From positions 248,001-312,000 of the forward strand of contig CAYROO010000003.1 of assembly GCA_964425915.1 (NCBI GenBank): a stretch of DNA of 64,000 nucleotides, read 5' to 3'. Made by a program: the position numbers and the translations under genes. Under the pieces are notes generated by a model that saw only the letters and a program-made list of their open reading frames with translations, had not been told where the DNA came from and made no database searches. This DNA is from Polycyclovorans sp964425915. Lineage in GTDB: Bacteria; Pseudomonadota; Gammaproteobacteria; Nevskiales; Nevskiaceae. Below, piece after piece: positions 52,915 to 60,882 of the stretch (position 1 is its first letter; each line of letters opens with the position of its first letter).

Positions 52915-53330
52915 TCCCCACCCTCGCGGTCGCGCGCCTCTTCACAGGCGGTGCGCGCCGCCATTTCGGCGCGCGCGATGAGTTGCTCGCGTTGCTCACC
53001 CGAGTATTCGCGCTGCTGACCCAGCGCATCGGACTCAATGATGCGCTCGGCGGACTGATAGGTGCTGAGCTGGGTCCGGGCGCGTTGGCAGGCCGCCTCG
53101 TCCACTGCGGGATCGGACTCATCGAATGCGGACGTGATCGGGTTCGAAGCCTGCTGCTGGTTGGCGCCACCGAGCGGACGGATCGCCTGCGCCCCCTGCG
53201 GCGCACTGGCGGGATCGCCGTAGTGCACGCGGCCATTGGCGTCCACCCAGCGATACACCGCCGTGTCGGCATGGGCATGGGGCGTCAGCAACAGACAGCT
53301 CAGCAGCGTCAGGAGAATCCGCATCTTCAT
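52911..53330 (-). CDS. DUF4124-containing exported protein, second copy
   Basis: 139 residues. Signal peptide (ILLTLLSCLLLTPHAHA), then YRWVDANGRVHYGDPASA, the DUF4124 motif, and a helical C-terminus with two Cys. Paralogous to the next gene downstream; first gene of the operon running through hemDX, hemY and argS. Confidence 0.85.
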   Translation of the reverse strand: MKMRILLTLLSCLLLTPHAHADTAVYRWVDANGRVHYGDPASAPQGAQAIRPLGGANQQQASNPITSAFDESDPAVDEAACQRARTQLSTYQSAERIIESDALGQQREYSGEQREQLIARAEMAARTACEEARDREGGE

Positions 53331-53429
53331 CGGCCTTCTGGTTTACCACAGGATAGTCGCTCCGGCCGTCACACAGAAGCGCCCCGCCCCGCTACTGCGC
53401 GGCCAACTCGAATTCGCGCAGAATGCGGC

Positions 53430-54290
53430 ATGCGTTCCCTCGTCAAATGGCTGCTGATCCTGCTGCTGGCCCTCGCGCTGGGCATGGCATGGCTGCAGCA
53501 CCGCACCCAGACCGAGCTGCGCACACTGGTCACAGCGCTGCGTCCACAGGCACTGCTGCGATACGAGCGCGTGCTGGCCTGGCCGCCGGGCACATGGCGC
53601 CTGCAGCAGGTCACACTGGAGCCGGTGGGCGCGTGGCGCGAGCGGCTGGGCATGGCGGTTGGCGAGCGTCTGCAGGCCGACACGGCGCAGCTGCACCCGC
53701 CCGCGCGCGGGCTGAATGCCTGGCGATTCCAAGCGGACGGCCTGCGGTGGCGCCTGCCGGACGGATTGGCCGGCACCTCCGCGCTGGCGGAAGCCGGCTA
53801 TCAGACCGTTCGTGGGCACCTCGACGGGGTGCTGGTCTGGCAGCCAGTGAATCGGGCAGTGCAGCTGTCGTTGACGGCCAGGCTCGACCAGGCTGGCGTG
53901 CTGGACCTGGAGCTGCGCGGTCTGGCCGGGCCCGAGTTCCCGGCGCCGGTCACCCGCGGAACCACGCTGCATTCGGCGCAGCTGCGCTGGCGCGATGCCG
54001 GGCTGCTGCCGGCACTCAAGCAAACCTTGGCCCTGCAGGCACAGCTGCCGCCGCGACGCTGGGAGCAACAACAGCTGCAGGCGTTGGCGCAACAGGCCGA
54101 GCAGGCCGGATGGCGCTGGTCCCCCAATGACCAGCAGGCCCTCCGCACGATCCTGCGCGCGCCGTTCGGCTTCACCCTGACCCTGAACCCAACCGCGCCG
54201 GTCCGGCTCGACGACCTGCCGCTTTATGCGCCCGACGACCGCTGGGCCCTGTTGGGTCTGACGCTGGCGCCCGGCGTCCCGACACCGTGA
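53430..54290 (+). CDS. inner-membrane-anchored protein of unknown function
   Basis: 286 residues from ATG 53430. One N-terminal membrane helix (LLILLLALALGMAWL) then a soluble, presumably periplasmic, region rich in Leu/Arg/Gln with predicted beta strands early and helices late. It faintly resembles AsmA-like or DUF945-type periplasmic proteins, but I cannot place it. Its stop overlaps the start of the CDGSH gene by 4 bp (GTGA). Confidence 0.7.
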   Translation: MRSLVKWLLILLLALALGMAWLQHRTQTELRTLVTALRPQALLRYERVLAWPPGTWRLQQVTLEPVGAWRERLGMAVGERLQADTAQLHPPARGLNAWRFQADGLRWRLPDGLAGTSALAEAGYQTVRGHLDGVLVWQPVNRAVQLSLTARLDQAGVLDLELRGLAGPEFPAPVTRGTTLHSAQLRWRDAGLLPALKQTLALQAQLPPRRWEQQQLQALAQQAEQAGWRWSPNDQQALRTILRAPFGFTLTLNPTAPVRLDDLPLYAPDDRWALLGLTLAPGVPTP

Positions 54291-54562
54291 CCGATCCGCA
54301 GCCACGATCGCTGCCGCCAGGCGACTATCTGTGGTGTGGCTGCGGGGCCTCGTCACGGGTACCGCTGTGTGACGGCAGTCAGGCCGGCCATGGCTGCCGG
54401 CAGGCGCGACGATTTACCGTGACCAGCGGTAGCCGCCGGCTTTGGCTTTGCGTCTGCCAACGGACACGCCACCCGCCGCACTGCGACGGCCAGCACAATC
54501 GAATGCCAGACAAGGCCCGCGCTACAGCGCGGGTTACCGGATCAGACGGCTTCGAGCCCTGA
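54287..54562 (+). CDS. tandem CDGSH-type iron-sulfur protein, one site altered
   Basis: 91 residues from GTG 54287. Two CDGSH motifs. The first is CGCGASSRVPLCDGSQ, with Gln where the cluster-binding His should be (a His occurs three residues on). The second is CVCQRTRHPPHCDGQH, complete with His. CDGSH motifs bind a [2Fe-2S] cluster by three Cys and one His. The role is unknown; redox sensing or cluster transfer is typical. The 3' end overlaps glnK on the other strand by 21 bp. Confidence 0.82.
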   Translation: MTDPQPRSLPPGDYLWCGCGASSRVPLCDGSQAGHGCRQARRFTVTSGSRRLWLCVCQRTRHPPHCDGQHNRMPDKARATARVTGSDGFEP

Positions 54563-54880
54563 TTCGCCAGTGCGGATGCGGACCGTCTGCTCTAGGTCGT
54601 AGACGAAAATCTTGCCATCGCCGATCTGGCCGGTCTTGGCAGCCTTGCTGATGGCCTCGACCGCGCGGTCGACCATGTCCGGCCCCAGCACCACTTCCAG
54701 CTTGATCTTGGGTAGCAGGTCGACCACGTACTCGGCACCGCGATACAGCTCGGTGTGGCCCTTCTGACGGCCAAAGCCCCGCACCTCGGTCACCGTCATG
54801 CCCTGCACCCCGATGTCCGCGAGCGCCTCGCGCACGGCGTCGAGCTTGAAGGGTTTGATGATGGCGATCAGCATTTTCAT
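54542..54880 (-). CDS. glnK: P-II nitrogen regulatory protein (second copy, downstream of amtB)
   Basis: 112 residues. PII signal protein that senses ATP/ADP and 2-oxoglutarate and gates AmtB or controls GlnE/NtrB. The uridylylated tyrosine lies in the T-loop GHTELYRGAEYVVD (Tyr51), the B-loop in KTGQIGDGKIFV and the C-loop in RIRTGE. A terminator at 54922-54951 separates it from amtB, so it probably has its own promoter. A TACACT at 54908-54913 (minus strand) is a weak -10 candidate. Confidence 0.95.
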   Translation of the reverse strand: MKMLIAIIKPFKLDAVREALADIGVQGMTVTEVRGFGRQKGHTELYRGAEYVVDLLPKIKLEVVLGPDMVDRAVEAISKAAKTGQIGDGKIFVYDLEQTVRIRTGESGLEAV

Positions 54881-54921
54881 GAAAGGGTCTCCACAGAGGT
54901 CGCCGAAAGTGTAGCGCACCC

Positions 54922-54951
54922 AAAAAAAAGGGCGAGCCCGAAGGCCCGCCC
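54922..54951 (-). terminator. Rho-independent terminator after amtB
   Basis: On the minus strand a 9 bp stem (one G-T pair) closed by a TTCG tetraloop is followed by eight T. It ends the glnB-amtB transcript before the second PII gene. Confidence 0.88.
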
Positions 54952-54998
54952 CAGTCCACCCACCGGAGGAGACCCGGTGGTGAGGGTTGTGTCGGCAA

Positions 54999-56432
54999 TT
55001 ACTTGCCGGTGAACTCCGGATAGGCCTCGAGACCACACTCGGAGATGTCGGTACCGATGGCCTCTTCCTCTTCCGAGACGCGCAGACCGAGCACCAGCTT
55101 GATCACCATCCAAGCGATGAAGGAGGTCACGGCCACCCACACGAAGATGGCGGCAATCCCCAGCAGCTGGGCGCCCAGGGTGGCATCACCGTTGGACAGC
55201 ACCACCGCCAGCAGGCCCCAGATGCCGACCACGCCGTGCACCGAGATGGCACCGACCGGGTCGTCGATCTTGACCTTGTCCAGCGCCAGGATCGAAAGCA
55301 CCACGATCACGCCACCAACGGCACCGATCAGGGTGGCCAGACCCGGCGTCGGGGTCAGCGGCTCGGCCGTGATCGACACCAGACCGGCGAGGGCGCCGTT
55401 CAGCAGCATGGTGAGGTCCGCCTTCTTGAACAGGATCTTGGCGAACAGCATCGCGGCGATGGCACCACCGGCAGCGGCCATGTTGGTGTTGACGAACACC
55501 AGGGCCACCGCGTTGGCTTCACCGACGTTGGCGATCTTCAGCTCGGAACCGCCGTTGAAGCCGAACCAGCCGAACCACAGCAGCAGGGTGCCCAGTGCGG
55601 CCAGCGGCAGGTTGGCGCCCGGAATCGGGTGCACCTTGCCATCCGCGCCGTACTTGCCCTTGCGGGCGCCGACCAGGAGCACACCCACCAGCGCGGCAGT
55701 GGCACCGGCCATGTGCACCACGCCGGAACCGGCGAAGTCGAGGAAGCCCGCTTCGTTCAGCCAGCCGCCGCCCCACTTCCAGAAGCCCTGCACCGGGTAG
55801 ATGAACGCCGTCATCACCACCGCGAAGGCAAAGAAGGACATCAGCTTCATGCGCTCGGCGACCGCCCCCGAGACGATGGACATGGCAGTCGCCACGAACA
55901 CCACCTGGAAGAAGAAGTCGGACAGGCCGGAGTAGTACGGCGCACCGTCACCGCCCGCCAGCACGGCAGCGGTGTCGTTGTCCGACGCACCCAGCAGACT
56001 GCCGAACCCGGGGAAGTACGGCGACATCGCCGAATCACCCGGATACATGATCCCGTAGCCGCAGATCATGTACATGATGCTGGCGATGGCAAACAGGCCG
56101 ATGTTCTTGGTGAGGATTTCCGCCGTGTTCTTGGACCGGACCAGACCGGACTCGAGCATGGCGAAGCCGGCGGCCATCAACATGACCATGGCACCGCAGA
56201 TGAGGAAGTAGAAGGTGTCCAGCGCGTAGGCCACTTCGGCCGGGCTGACCACTTCCACCATTTCCACGGCTTCTTCGACGACTTCTTCGACCGGTGCGGC
56301 CGCTTCGGTCTCGACCACCACCGCTTCCATCGTTTCGACCGCCTCTTCCATCGGCGCTGCGTCCTGCGCCGAGGCGGTGCTGAGGCCGAAGCTTGCGGCC
56401 AGCATCAACGCATAAAAAGCATTGCGAATCAT
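54999..56432 (-). CDS. amtB: ammonium transporter AmtB with acidic N-terminal extension
   Basis: 477 residues. Signal peptide (LMLAASFGLSTASAQ) followed by an acidic stretch (residues about 24-62, mainly Glu/Val/Ala) before the first core helix. The 11-helix ammonium channel core has GYGIMYPGDSA, the first pore His in GSGVVHMAGATAAL and the second in SVHGVVGIWG, and AMLESGLVRSKN early on. AAGGAG lies 9 nt upstream of the ATG. It follows the first PII gene by 12 bp and shares its sigma-54 promoter. Confidence 0.95.
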   Translation of the reverse strand: MIRNAFYALMLAASFGLSTASAQDAAPMEEAVETMEAVVVETEAAAPVEEVVEEAVEMVEVVSPAEVAYALDTFYFLICGAMVMLMAAGFAMLESGLVRSKNTAEILTKNIGLFAIASIMYMICGYGIMYPGDSAMSPYFPGFGSLLGASDNDTAAVLAGGDGAPYYSGLSDFFFQVVFVATAMSIVSGAVAERMKLMSFFAFAVVMTAFIYPVQGFWKWGGGWLNEAGFLDFAGSGVVHMAGATAALVGVLLVGARKGKYGADGKVHPIPGANLPLAALGTLLLWFGWFGFNGGSELKIANVGEANAVALVFVNTNMAAAGGAIAAMLFAKILFKKADLTMLLNGALAGLVSITAEPLTPTPGLATLIGAVGGVIVVLSILALDKVKIDDPVGAISVHGVVGIWGLLAVVLSNGDATLGAQLLGIAAIFVWVAVTSFIAWMVIKLVLGLRVSEEEEAIGTDISECGLEAYPEFTGK

Positions 56433-56444
56433 CTCAGGGGCTCC

Positions 56445-56783
56445 TTAAAGGGCGTCTTTGCCGGTTTCACCGGTGCGGATACGGATGGCCTGATCGAGCG
56501 CGAAGACAAAAATCTTGCCGTCGCCGATCTTGCCGGTGTGGGCCGCTTTGCTGATGGCATCGATCGCGGTCTCGGCCTTGTCGTCATCGACGGCCACCTC
56601 GATCTTCACCTTCGGCAAAAAGTCCACGACATACTCGGCGCCCCGGTACAGCTCGGTGTGCCCTTTCTGTCTGCCAAACCCCTTCACTTCCGTCACCGTA
56701 ATGCCGGCCACCCCGATATCGGAGAGCGCTTCGCGCACCTCGTCGAGCTTGAACGGCTTGATGATGGCTGCGATCAATTTCAT
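56445..56783 (-). CDS. glnB: P-II nitrogen regulatory protein (first copy, upstream of amtB)
   Basis: 112 residues from ATG 56783 with TAGGAG 8 nt upstream. T-loop GHTELYRGAEYVVD with Tyr51, then KTGKIGDGKIFVFAL-type B-loop (here HTGKIGDGKIFVF). About three quarters identical to the second PII by eye. As the gene directly in front of amtB and under a sigma-54 promoter, it is functionally the GlnK partner of AmtB; the symbol assignment between the two copies is arbitrary. Confidence 0.95.
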   Translation of the reverse strand: MKLIAAIIKPFKLDEVREALSDIGVAGITVTEVKGFGRQKGHTELYRGAEYVVDFLPKVKIEVAVDDDKAETAIDAISKAAHTGKIGDGKIFVFALDQAIRIRTGETGKDAL

Positions 56784-56851
56784 CGAATCACTCCTAGTAG
56801 CCATGTAGTGGGAGGTCCGGACAGCCTCATTACCCGGACGCCGGGACGGAT

Positions 56852-56870
56852 AAAGCAGGGACCGTGCCAA
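56852..56870 (-). promoter_or_regulatory. sigma-54 promoter of glnB-amtB
   Basis: Minus strand TTGGCACGGTCCCTGCTTT matches TTGGCACG-N4-TTGCTT with a single C for T at the -12 element. The GG and GC dinucleotides are exactly 10 bp apart. The predicted start is about 60 nt before the PII ATG. It implies NtrC activation under nitrogen limitation; only a half-site (TGGTGCC, 56908-56914) was seen upstream. Confidence 0.85.
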
Positions 56871-56914
56871 CGATGGCGGTACCGGCCCTGCGGCAAGCCG
56901 GTTACACTGGTGCC

Positions 56915-57166
56915 ATGCTCGATCCCCGTGCCCTCGAAGCCCTTGCCGAACGCCTCGCGGGCGTGCTGCCGCCCGGCATGGGCGCGCTGCGCCACGAGCT
57001 GCAGGACAACTTCCGCACCGTGCTGCGGGCCCAGCTCGAAAAGCTGGACCTGGTGTCCCGCGAGCGTTTCGATGTGCAGGCCGAGTTGCTGGCCCGTACT
57101 CAAGCCCGACTGAAAGCCCTAGAGGCGCGCATGGAAGCGCTGGAACGTCCGCGCGACCCGGCCTAG
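56915..57166 (+). CDS. ubiK: ubiquinone biosynthesis accessory factor UbiK (YqiC)
   Basis: 83 residues from ATG 56915. Short helical, C-terminal coiled-coil protein (LARTQARLKALEARMEALE) with LPPGMGALRHELQDNFR and LVSRERFDVQAELL, the YqiC/BMFP marks. UbiK binds UbiJ and promotes aerobic ubiquinone synthesis. Lies 12 bp before comM, a conserved neighbour, and divergent from the nitrogen block. Confidence 0.92.
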   Translation: MLDPRALEALAERLAGVLPPGMGALRHELQDNFRTVLRAQLEKLDLVSRERFDVQAELLARTQARLKALEARMEALERPRDPA

Positions 57167-57178
57167 CGGAGGCGCACG

Positions 57179-58690
57179 GTGGGGCTCTCCACCGTCCACG
57201 CGCGGGCCCAGAACGGGCTGTCCGCCGATCCCGTCACCGTCGAGGTGCATCTCGCCAATGGCCTGCCGGCCCTGCATATCGTGGGCCTGCCCGAAGCCGC
57301 CGTGCGCGAGGCCAAGGATCGGGTGCGCGCCGCCATCGTCAACAGCGGCTACGCCTTCCCGCAGCGGCGGATCACCATCAATCTGGCCCCCGCCGACCTA
57401 CCCAAGCACGGCGGCCGTTTCGACCTGGCCATCGCGCTGGGCCTGTTGCTGGCCCAAGGCGACCTGCCCGCGGGCTGCCTAGACGGGATCGAAGTGCTCG
57501 GCGAACTGTCGCTCAGCGGCCATCTGCGGCCGGTGTCAGCGGTCCTGCCCGCGGCGGTCGCCGCCGCCGCGGCCGGCCGCCGGCTGTTGCTGCCGGCCGA
57601 TAACCTCGACGAAGCCGCCTGCTGTGCCGACATCGTGCTGCTGCCGGCGCACCATCTGAGTGCAATCTGCGGCGCCTTACTGGAGGGTGGCCTGAAAGCG
57701 GTTCGCCCGCCCCCGCTACAGCGCACCGTTTCGGTGCATCCCGATCTCAGCGCGGTTCGTGGGCAGGCGCAGGCCAAGCGCGCCTTGCTGTGTGCCGCTG
57801 CCGGCGGACACTCGCTGCTGATGACCGGCCCGCCCGGCGCCGGCAAGTCCATGCTGGCGCAGCGGCTGCCCGGCCTGCTGCCGGACCTCAGCGTCGCCGA
57901 GGCCCTCGAAGTGGCCGCCATCCGCTCGGTCAGTCACACCGGCTTTGACCCGCAACAGTGGATGCAGCGCCCGTTTCGCGCGCCCCACCACACCACCTCC
58001 GGCGTCGCCCTGGCAGGCGGCGGCGGTCACCCGCGTCCGGGCGAGATCACGCTGGCGCATCATGGGGTGTTGTTCCTCGATGAACTGCCGGAGTTTCCGC
58101 GTGCCGTGCTGGACGTGCTGCGGCAACCCCTGGAAAGCGGCGAGGTCCACATCGCCCGCGCCGCACGCCAGGTGCGCTTCCCGGCCCGGTTCCAGCTGGT
58201 CGCGGCGATGAACCCCTGTCCCTGCGGCTATCTGGGCGATCCCCAGCGTCACTGCCGCTGCACGCCGGATCAGGTGCGGCGCTACCAGGGACGACTGTCC
58301 GGTCCCCTGCTGGACCGTATCGACCTGCAGGTCTTCGTACCGCGCACGCCACCGGCGGCGGTGCTGGCCGCTGTGCCGGGTGGCGATACGCTCGACAGCG
58401 CCACCGCACGGCGCCAGGTGCTGGCGGCGCGGGCGCGTCAGGAGCAGCGGCAGGGCGCACTCAATGCCGCCCTCAGCCCGGACAGCGTCACTGCCCTGCC
58501 CATGAGCCCCGCTGCGCGCACCGTTCTGGGGCAGGCACTGGCGCGCCTGGCGCTGTCGGCGCGCGGCCTGCACCGCATCATCAAGGTGGCGCAGACCCTG
58601 GCCGACCTCGACGACGCCGCGCACATCGACATCGCGCAGGTCGCCGAAGCTCTGGGCTATCGGGGCCAGGACGCGATCCCGGACCGCTGA
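57179..58690 (+). CDS. comM: YifB/ComM Mg-chelatase-like AAA+ ATPase
   Basis: 503 residues from GTG 57179. N-terminal Lon-like domain (GLPALHIVGLPEAAVREAKDR; key G-L-P-A-L and V-G-L-P-E), then the AAA+ module with Walker A GPPGAGKSML near residue 219 and Walker B HGVLFLDELPEF, a Cys-rich segment CPCGYLGDPQRHCRC, and sensor LSGPLLDRIDL. ComM is a branch-migration helicase that extends recombination during natural transformation; it is present in many non-competent species too. Confidence 0.94.
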   Translation: MGLSTVHARAQNGLSADPVTVEVHLANGLPALHIVGLPEAAVREAKDRVRAAIVNSGYAFPQRRITINLAPADLPKHGGRFDLAIALGLLLAQGDLPAGCLDGIEVLGELSLSGHLRPVSAVLPAAVAAAAAGRRLLLPADNLDEAACCADIVLLPAHHLSAICGALLEGGLKAVRPPPLQRTVSVHPDLSAVRGQAQAKRALLCAAAGGHSLLMTGPPGAGKSMLAQRLPGLLPDLSVAEALEVAAIRSVSHTGFDPQQWMQRPFRAPHHTTSGVALAGGGGHPRPGEITLAHHGVLFLDELPEFPRAVLDVLRQPLESGEVHIARAARQVRFPARFQLVAAMNPCPCGYLGDPQRHCRCTPDQVRRYQGRLSGPLLDRIDLQVFVPRTPPAAVLAAVPGGDTLDSATARRQVLAARARQEQRQGALNAALSPDSVTALPMSPAARTVLGQALARLALSARGLHRIIKVAQTLADLDDAAHIDIAQVAEALGYRGQDAIPDR

Positions 58691-58691
58691 C

Positions 58692-58718
58692 AAAAAAAGA
58701 GCCGCCCGAAGGCGGCTC
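58692..58718 (-). terminator. Rho-independent terminator after the TorF-like gene
   Basis: Minus strand stem GAGCCGCC / GGCGGCTC with TTCG tetraloop followed by seven T. It lies 21 bp after the minus-strand stop and overlaps the region just past comM, where on the + strand it lacks a good T tract. Confidence 0.88.
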
Positions 58719-58739
58719 TCTCACAACCACAGAAACGGC

Positions 58740-59438
58740 TTAGAACGAGTAGCCGCCGCTGATGACCGGCTTGACGTCGTCATCATCGATGTCGGTGGCA
58801 ATCAGCGCCAGGCCGAAGGACAACCCGGACTCCGACTCGGCCGACACACCGACGCTGAAGTCGAGGTAGCTGTCGCCATCCGGCGTGAACGCTTCGTTGC
58901 CATCGCCGCCGTTGTGACCAACGAAGGCGTCAAAGCTCAGCATCTCGGTGATCGGCGCCGAGAACGACAGATTGATCCCGTAGGCGGAATCATCCACACC
59001 GAAGTAGGTGTCCGGGGCGTAGTAGGCACCCAGGGTGACCGGGCCAAGCGCGACGCTGCCGTACAGCTCGATGGTGTTGAAGGACTCGACCGGCATGGCC
59101 ACTTCGTCTTCTTCCGGGTACCAGTAGTAGATCACGCCAACGTCGTAACCCATTCCGCCGGCCTCGCCGCCGAACCCGGCGTAGAAGTCGACCTCGGTGC
59201 CAGAGCCGCCGAGCTGGTCGGGCGTGAACCCGATGGTGGAAGCCCAGGTGCCGACGTAGAAGCCCGATTCGGACGCATAGTCGATACCACCCTGGACCGC
59301 AGCGCCGCCGCTCTGCGACAGGCCGCGGAACACGTATTCGCTGACAAAACCGGCATTCACCGACACCTCAGCCAGCGCCGCCCCCGAAACCGTTGCCGAC
59401 CCCAGAGCCGCCGCAACTGCCAAACGCTTGAAGTTCAT
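58740..59438 (-). CDS. TorF-family outer-membrane protein
   Basis: 232 residues from ATG 59438 (GGAGAG 7 nt upstream). Signal peptide (LAVAAALGSATVSGAALA) followed by the TorF (TIGR02001) start VSVNAGFVSEYVFRGLSQS and a 12-14-stranded acidic barrel ending in GGYSF. Family members lie near amino-acid or ammonium transport genes and are thought to be porin-like. Here it sits downstream of a porin and close to amtB. Confidence 0.88.
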   Translation of the reverse strand: MNFKRLAVAAALGSATVSGAALAEVSVNAGFVSEYVFRGLSQSGGAAVQGGIDYASESGFYVGTWASTIGFTPDQLGGSGTEVDFYAGFGGEAGGMGYDVGVIYYWYPEEDEVAMPVESFNTIELYGSVALGPVTLGAYYAPDTYFGVDDSAYGINLSFSAPITEMLSFDAFVGHNGGDGNEAFTPDGDSYLDFSVGVSAESESGLSFGLALIATDIDDDDVKPVISGGYSF

Positions 59439-59442
59439 CAAA

Positions 59443-59585
59443 GACTCTCCTGATTCGTCCGAGTAGATGCCACACACGGGTGTGTGTGGTTCCCCCTTCG
59501 CTGTAGCAACCCCCGTGCCAAGTGGCCGGGGACTTTGTGATGAGGGGTGGTTGCCCACCCCTCCCAACGCCGCTCGGAACCGCTC
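59443..59585. other. hairpin-rich spacer between porin and TorF-like genes
   Basis: Contains CCACACAC/GTGTGTGG (59470-59489, 4 nt loop), a bulged stem around 59512-59532, and AGGGGTGG/CCACCCCT (59543-59562) whose minus-strand loop is GCAA. None is followed by a T tract, so they are not standard terminators. They could stabilise or separate the two parts of one transcript. Confidence 0.5.
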
Positions 59586-60644
59586 TCAGAATGACCCGCT
59601 GTGGGCCAGGCTGAACCCGAAATTGATGCCCGCAACATAATCAGCCGACGACACCCCGGAATCCCGGTCCGTGTGCCGCGCGGCGCCATAGACTTCCAGG
59701 GCCGAGAATAGCGTATGGAAGACGCCAAGTGACAAGCTGTCACCTTCGAACGGCGTGCCCTCGGTCTTGCCGTAAGCGACGGCCACCGTGGTCTTCGGCA
59801 TCACGCGTAGCCAGCCGGCGCCGTAGTAGTAGTCACGGTCAACGCCACCGTCCTTGAGATTCAACGGTTCCCAGGAGCCGCTGACGCCCCAGTTGTCGGT
59901 CTTGTAGCCGCCATAGAGACGAACCGCCTCGGTGGGCACCGGCAGGCCGGCGTTGAAGTTGGCATCGGCCTGGGTGGCCAGCGTGTTTTCGATCTTCAGG
60001 TACTGGACGCCCGCGGTAATCTGCTGGTGATTCCACTCGGCACCCAGCCCGAAGTCGTGGTCTTCGGCATCACCCGCGGCTTCCGAAATGAACACCGCGC
60101 CGTTCAGCGTGACCCCGTGCAGCGTCGGCGACACGTAGGCGATCTGATTATTGATGAAGCCGTTGCCGACGGTGTCAGAGGTCAGCGCCGACAGCCCGTA
60201 GTTGGGGCCCAGCACCGGCGCCGGTGCGTCCGCGAAGCCAGCCCCGGAGATGGTGCCGATCCCGGTGTTGAAGAAGGGATCCAGCTTTTCCCCGGAGATC
60301 TTGTAGGCGGTCGGCGCGCGCCCGTAGACCACGGTGCCGTAAGGCGTACCCACCTGCAGATAGGACTGCCGCACGCTGTCGAGCTGGGCCAGGCTGTCGT
60401 CATTGGCGAGGGTGCGCTCGTAGACCAGGGTGGCGCTGTAGCTGCCTTCACGCAGCATCAACGACACTCCGGCGTGCCCGTTGGTCCCGGCAAGGTCGGT
60501 GTCAGAGGGTGCGCCTTCACTGTCGGAGTGGATCAGGGCGTAGCGAAAATCGCCGTACAGACGGGCCTCGCCTTCCGCGGCTGAAGCCGTGCCGACGAGC
60601 AGAAGTGAGGCGGCCGCAACGGCCCAGGTTGCTGCGTGTTGCAT
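59586..60644 (-). CDS. Gram-negative general porin
   Basis: 352 residues. Signal peptide (WAVAAASLLLVGTASAAEG), then 16-stranded porin features: YGDFRYALIHSD at the start of the barrel, VGTPYGTVVYGRAPTAY near residue 97, and a C-terminal GINFGFSLAHSGSF ending in Phe. Substrate unknown. It is preceded by an NtrC-type box and followed by a TorF-like gene, so nitrogen-source uptake is an attractive idea, not shown. Confidence 0.9.
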   Translation of the reverse strand: MQHAATWAVAAASLLLVGTASAAEGEARLYGDFRYALIHSDSEGAPSDTDLAGTNGHAGVSLMLREGSYSATLVYERTLANDDSLAQLDSVRQSYLQVGTPYGTVVYGRAPTAYKISGEKLDPFFNTGIGTISGAGFADAPAPVLGPNYGLSALTSDTVGNGFINNQIAYVSPTLHGVTLNGAVFISEAAGDAEDHDFGLGAEWNHQQITAGVQYLKIENTLATQADANFNAGLPVPTEAVRLYGGYKTDNWGVSGSWEPLNLKDGGVDRDYYYGAGWLRVMPKTTVAVAYGKTEGTPFEGDSLSLGVFHTLFSALEVYGAARHTDRDSGVSSADYVAGINFGFSLAHSGSF

Positions 60645-60694
60645 GTGATGCTCCTAGCGGTAACGTGATGGAAACTTCCCTGCGATGACCGCCC

Positions 60695-60711
60695 TGCACT
60701 CTGATGGTGCA
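60695..60711. promoter_or_regulatory. NtrC-type binding box upstream of the porin gene
   Basis: TGCACTCTGATGGTGCA is a perfect TGCAC-N7-GTGCA dyad and differs from the classical E. coli glnA NtrC site (TGCACTAAAATGGTGCA) only in the central three bases. It lies 51 bp upstream of the porin ATG. No sigma-54 element was found between it and the gene. Confidence 0.7.
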
Positions 60712-60736
60712 GTGTGGTCATTCCCCGAACGCCTGC

Positions 60737-60765
60737 AGTGAACCCGACACGGCGCCCGCCGTCAA
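60737..60765 (-). promoter_or_regulatory. candidate sigma-70 promoter of the porin gene
   Basis: Minus strand TTGACG (60760-60765), 17 bp spacer, TTCACT (60737-60742). The -35 is good, the -10 poor. With a start near 60730 the NtrC box would lie about 20-35 bp downstream of it, a roadblock-like position. Confidence 0.35.
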
Positions 60766-60822
60766 CGCCACCCCACAGAACCCTGACGACGGCCGAGACT
60801 GTAGTACGCCGATGTGACAGGC

Positions 60823-60854
60823 AAAAAAAACCGCCGGCCCTCGCAGGCCGGCGG
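60823..60854 (-). terminator. Rho-independent terminator after cytochrome c5
   Basis: Minus strand stem CCGCCGGCC / GGCCGGCGG with a 6 nt loop and eight following T, 28 bp after the cytochrome stop. Confidence 0.88.
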
Positions 60855-60882
60855 TCGTGCTTACCCAAAAAGGTGCGAGCGC

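Noticed and set aside
54987..57113. 708-codon open frame on the + strand across the PII-amtB block
   Set aside because: It is antisense to three unmistakable genes; high GC content gives long shadow frames, and the translation is His/Arg/Asp-rich low-complexity sequence.
59543..59562. Rho-independent terminator after the porin gene
   Set aside because: The stem is perfect but neither strand has a T tract after it.
60645..60694. sigma-54 promoter between the NtrC-type box and the porin
   Set aside because: The best GG...GC pair has 9 bp spacing and no TGGCAC or TTGC match.
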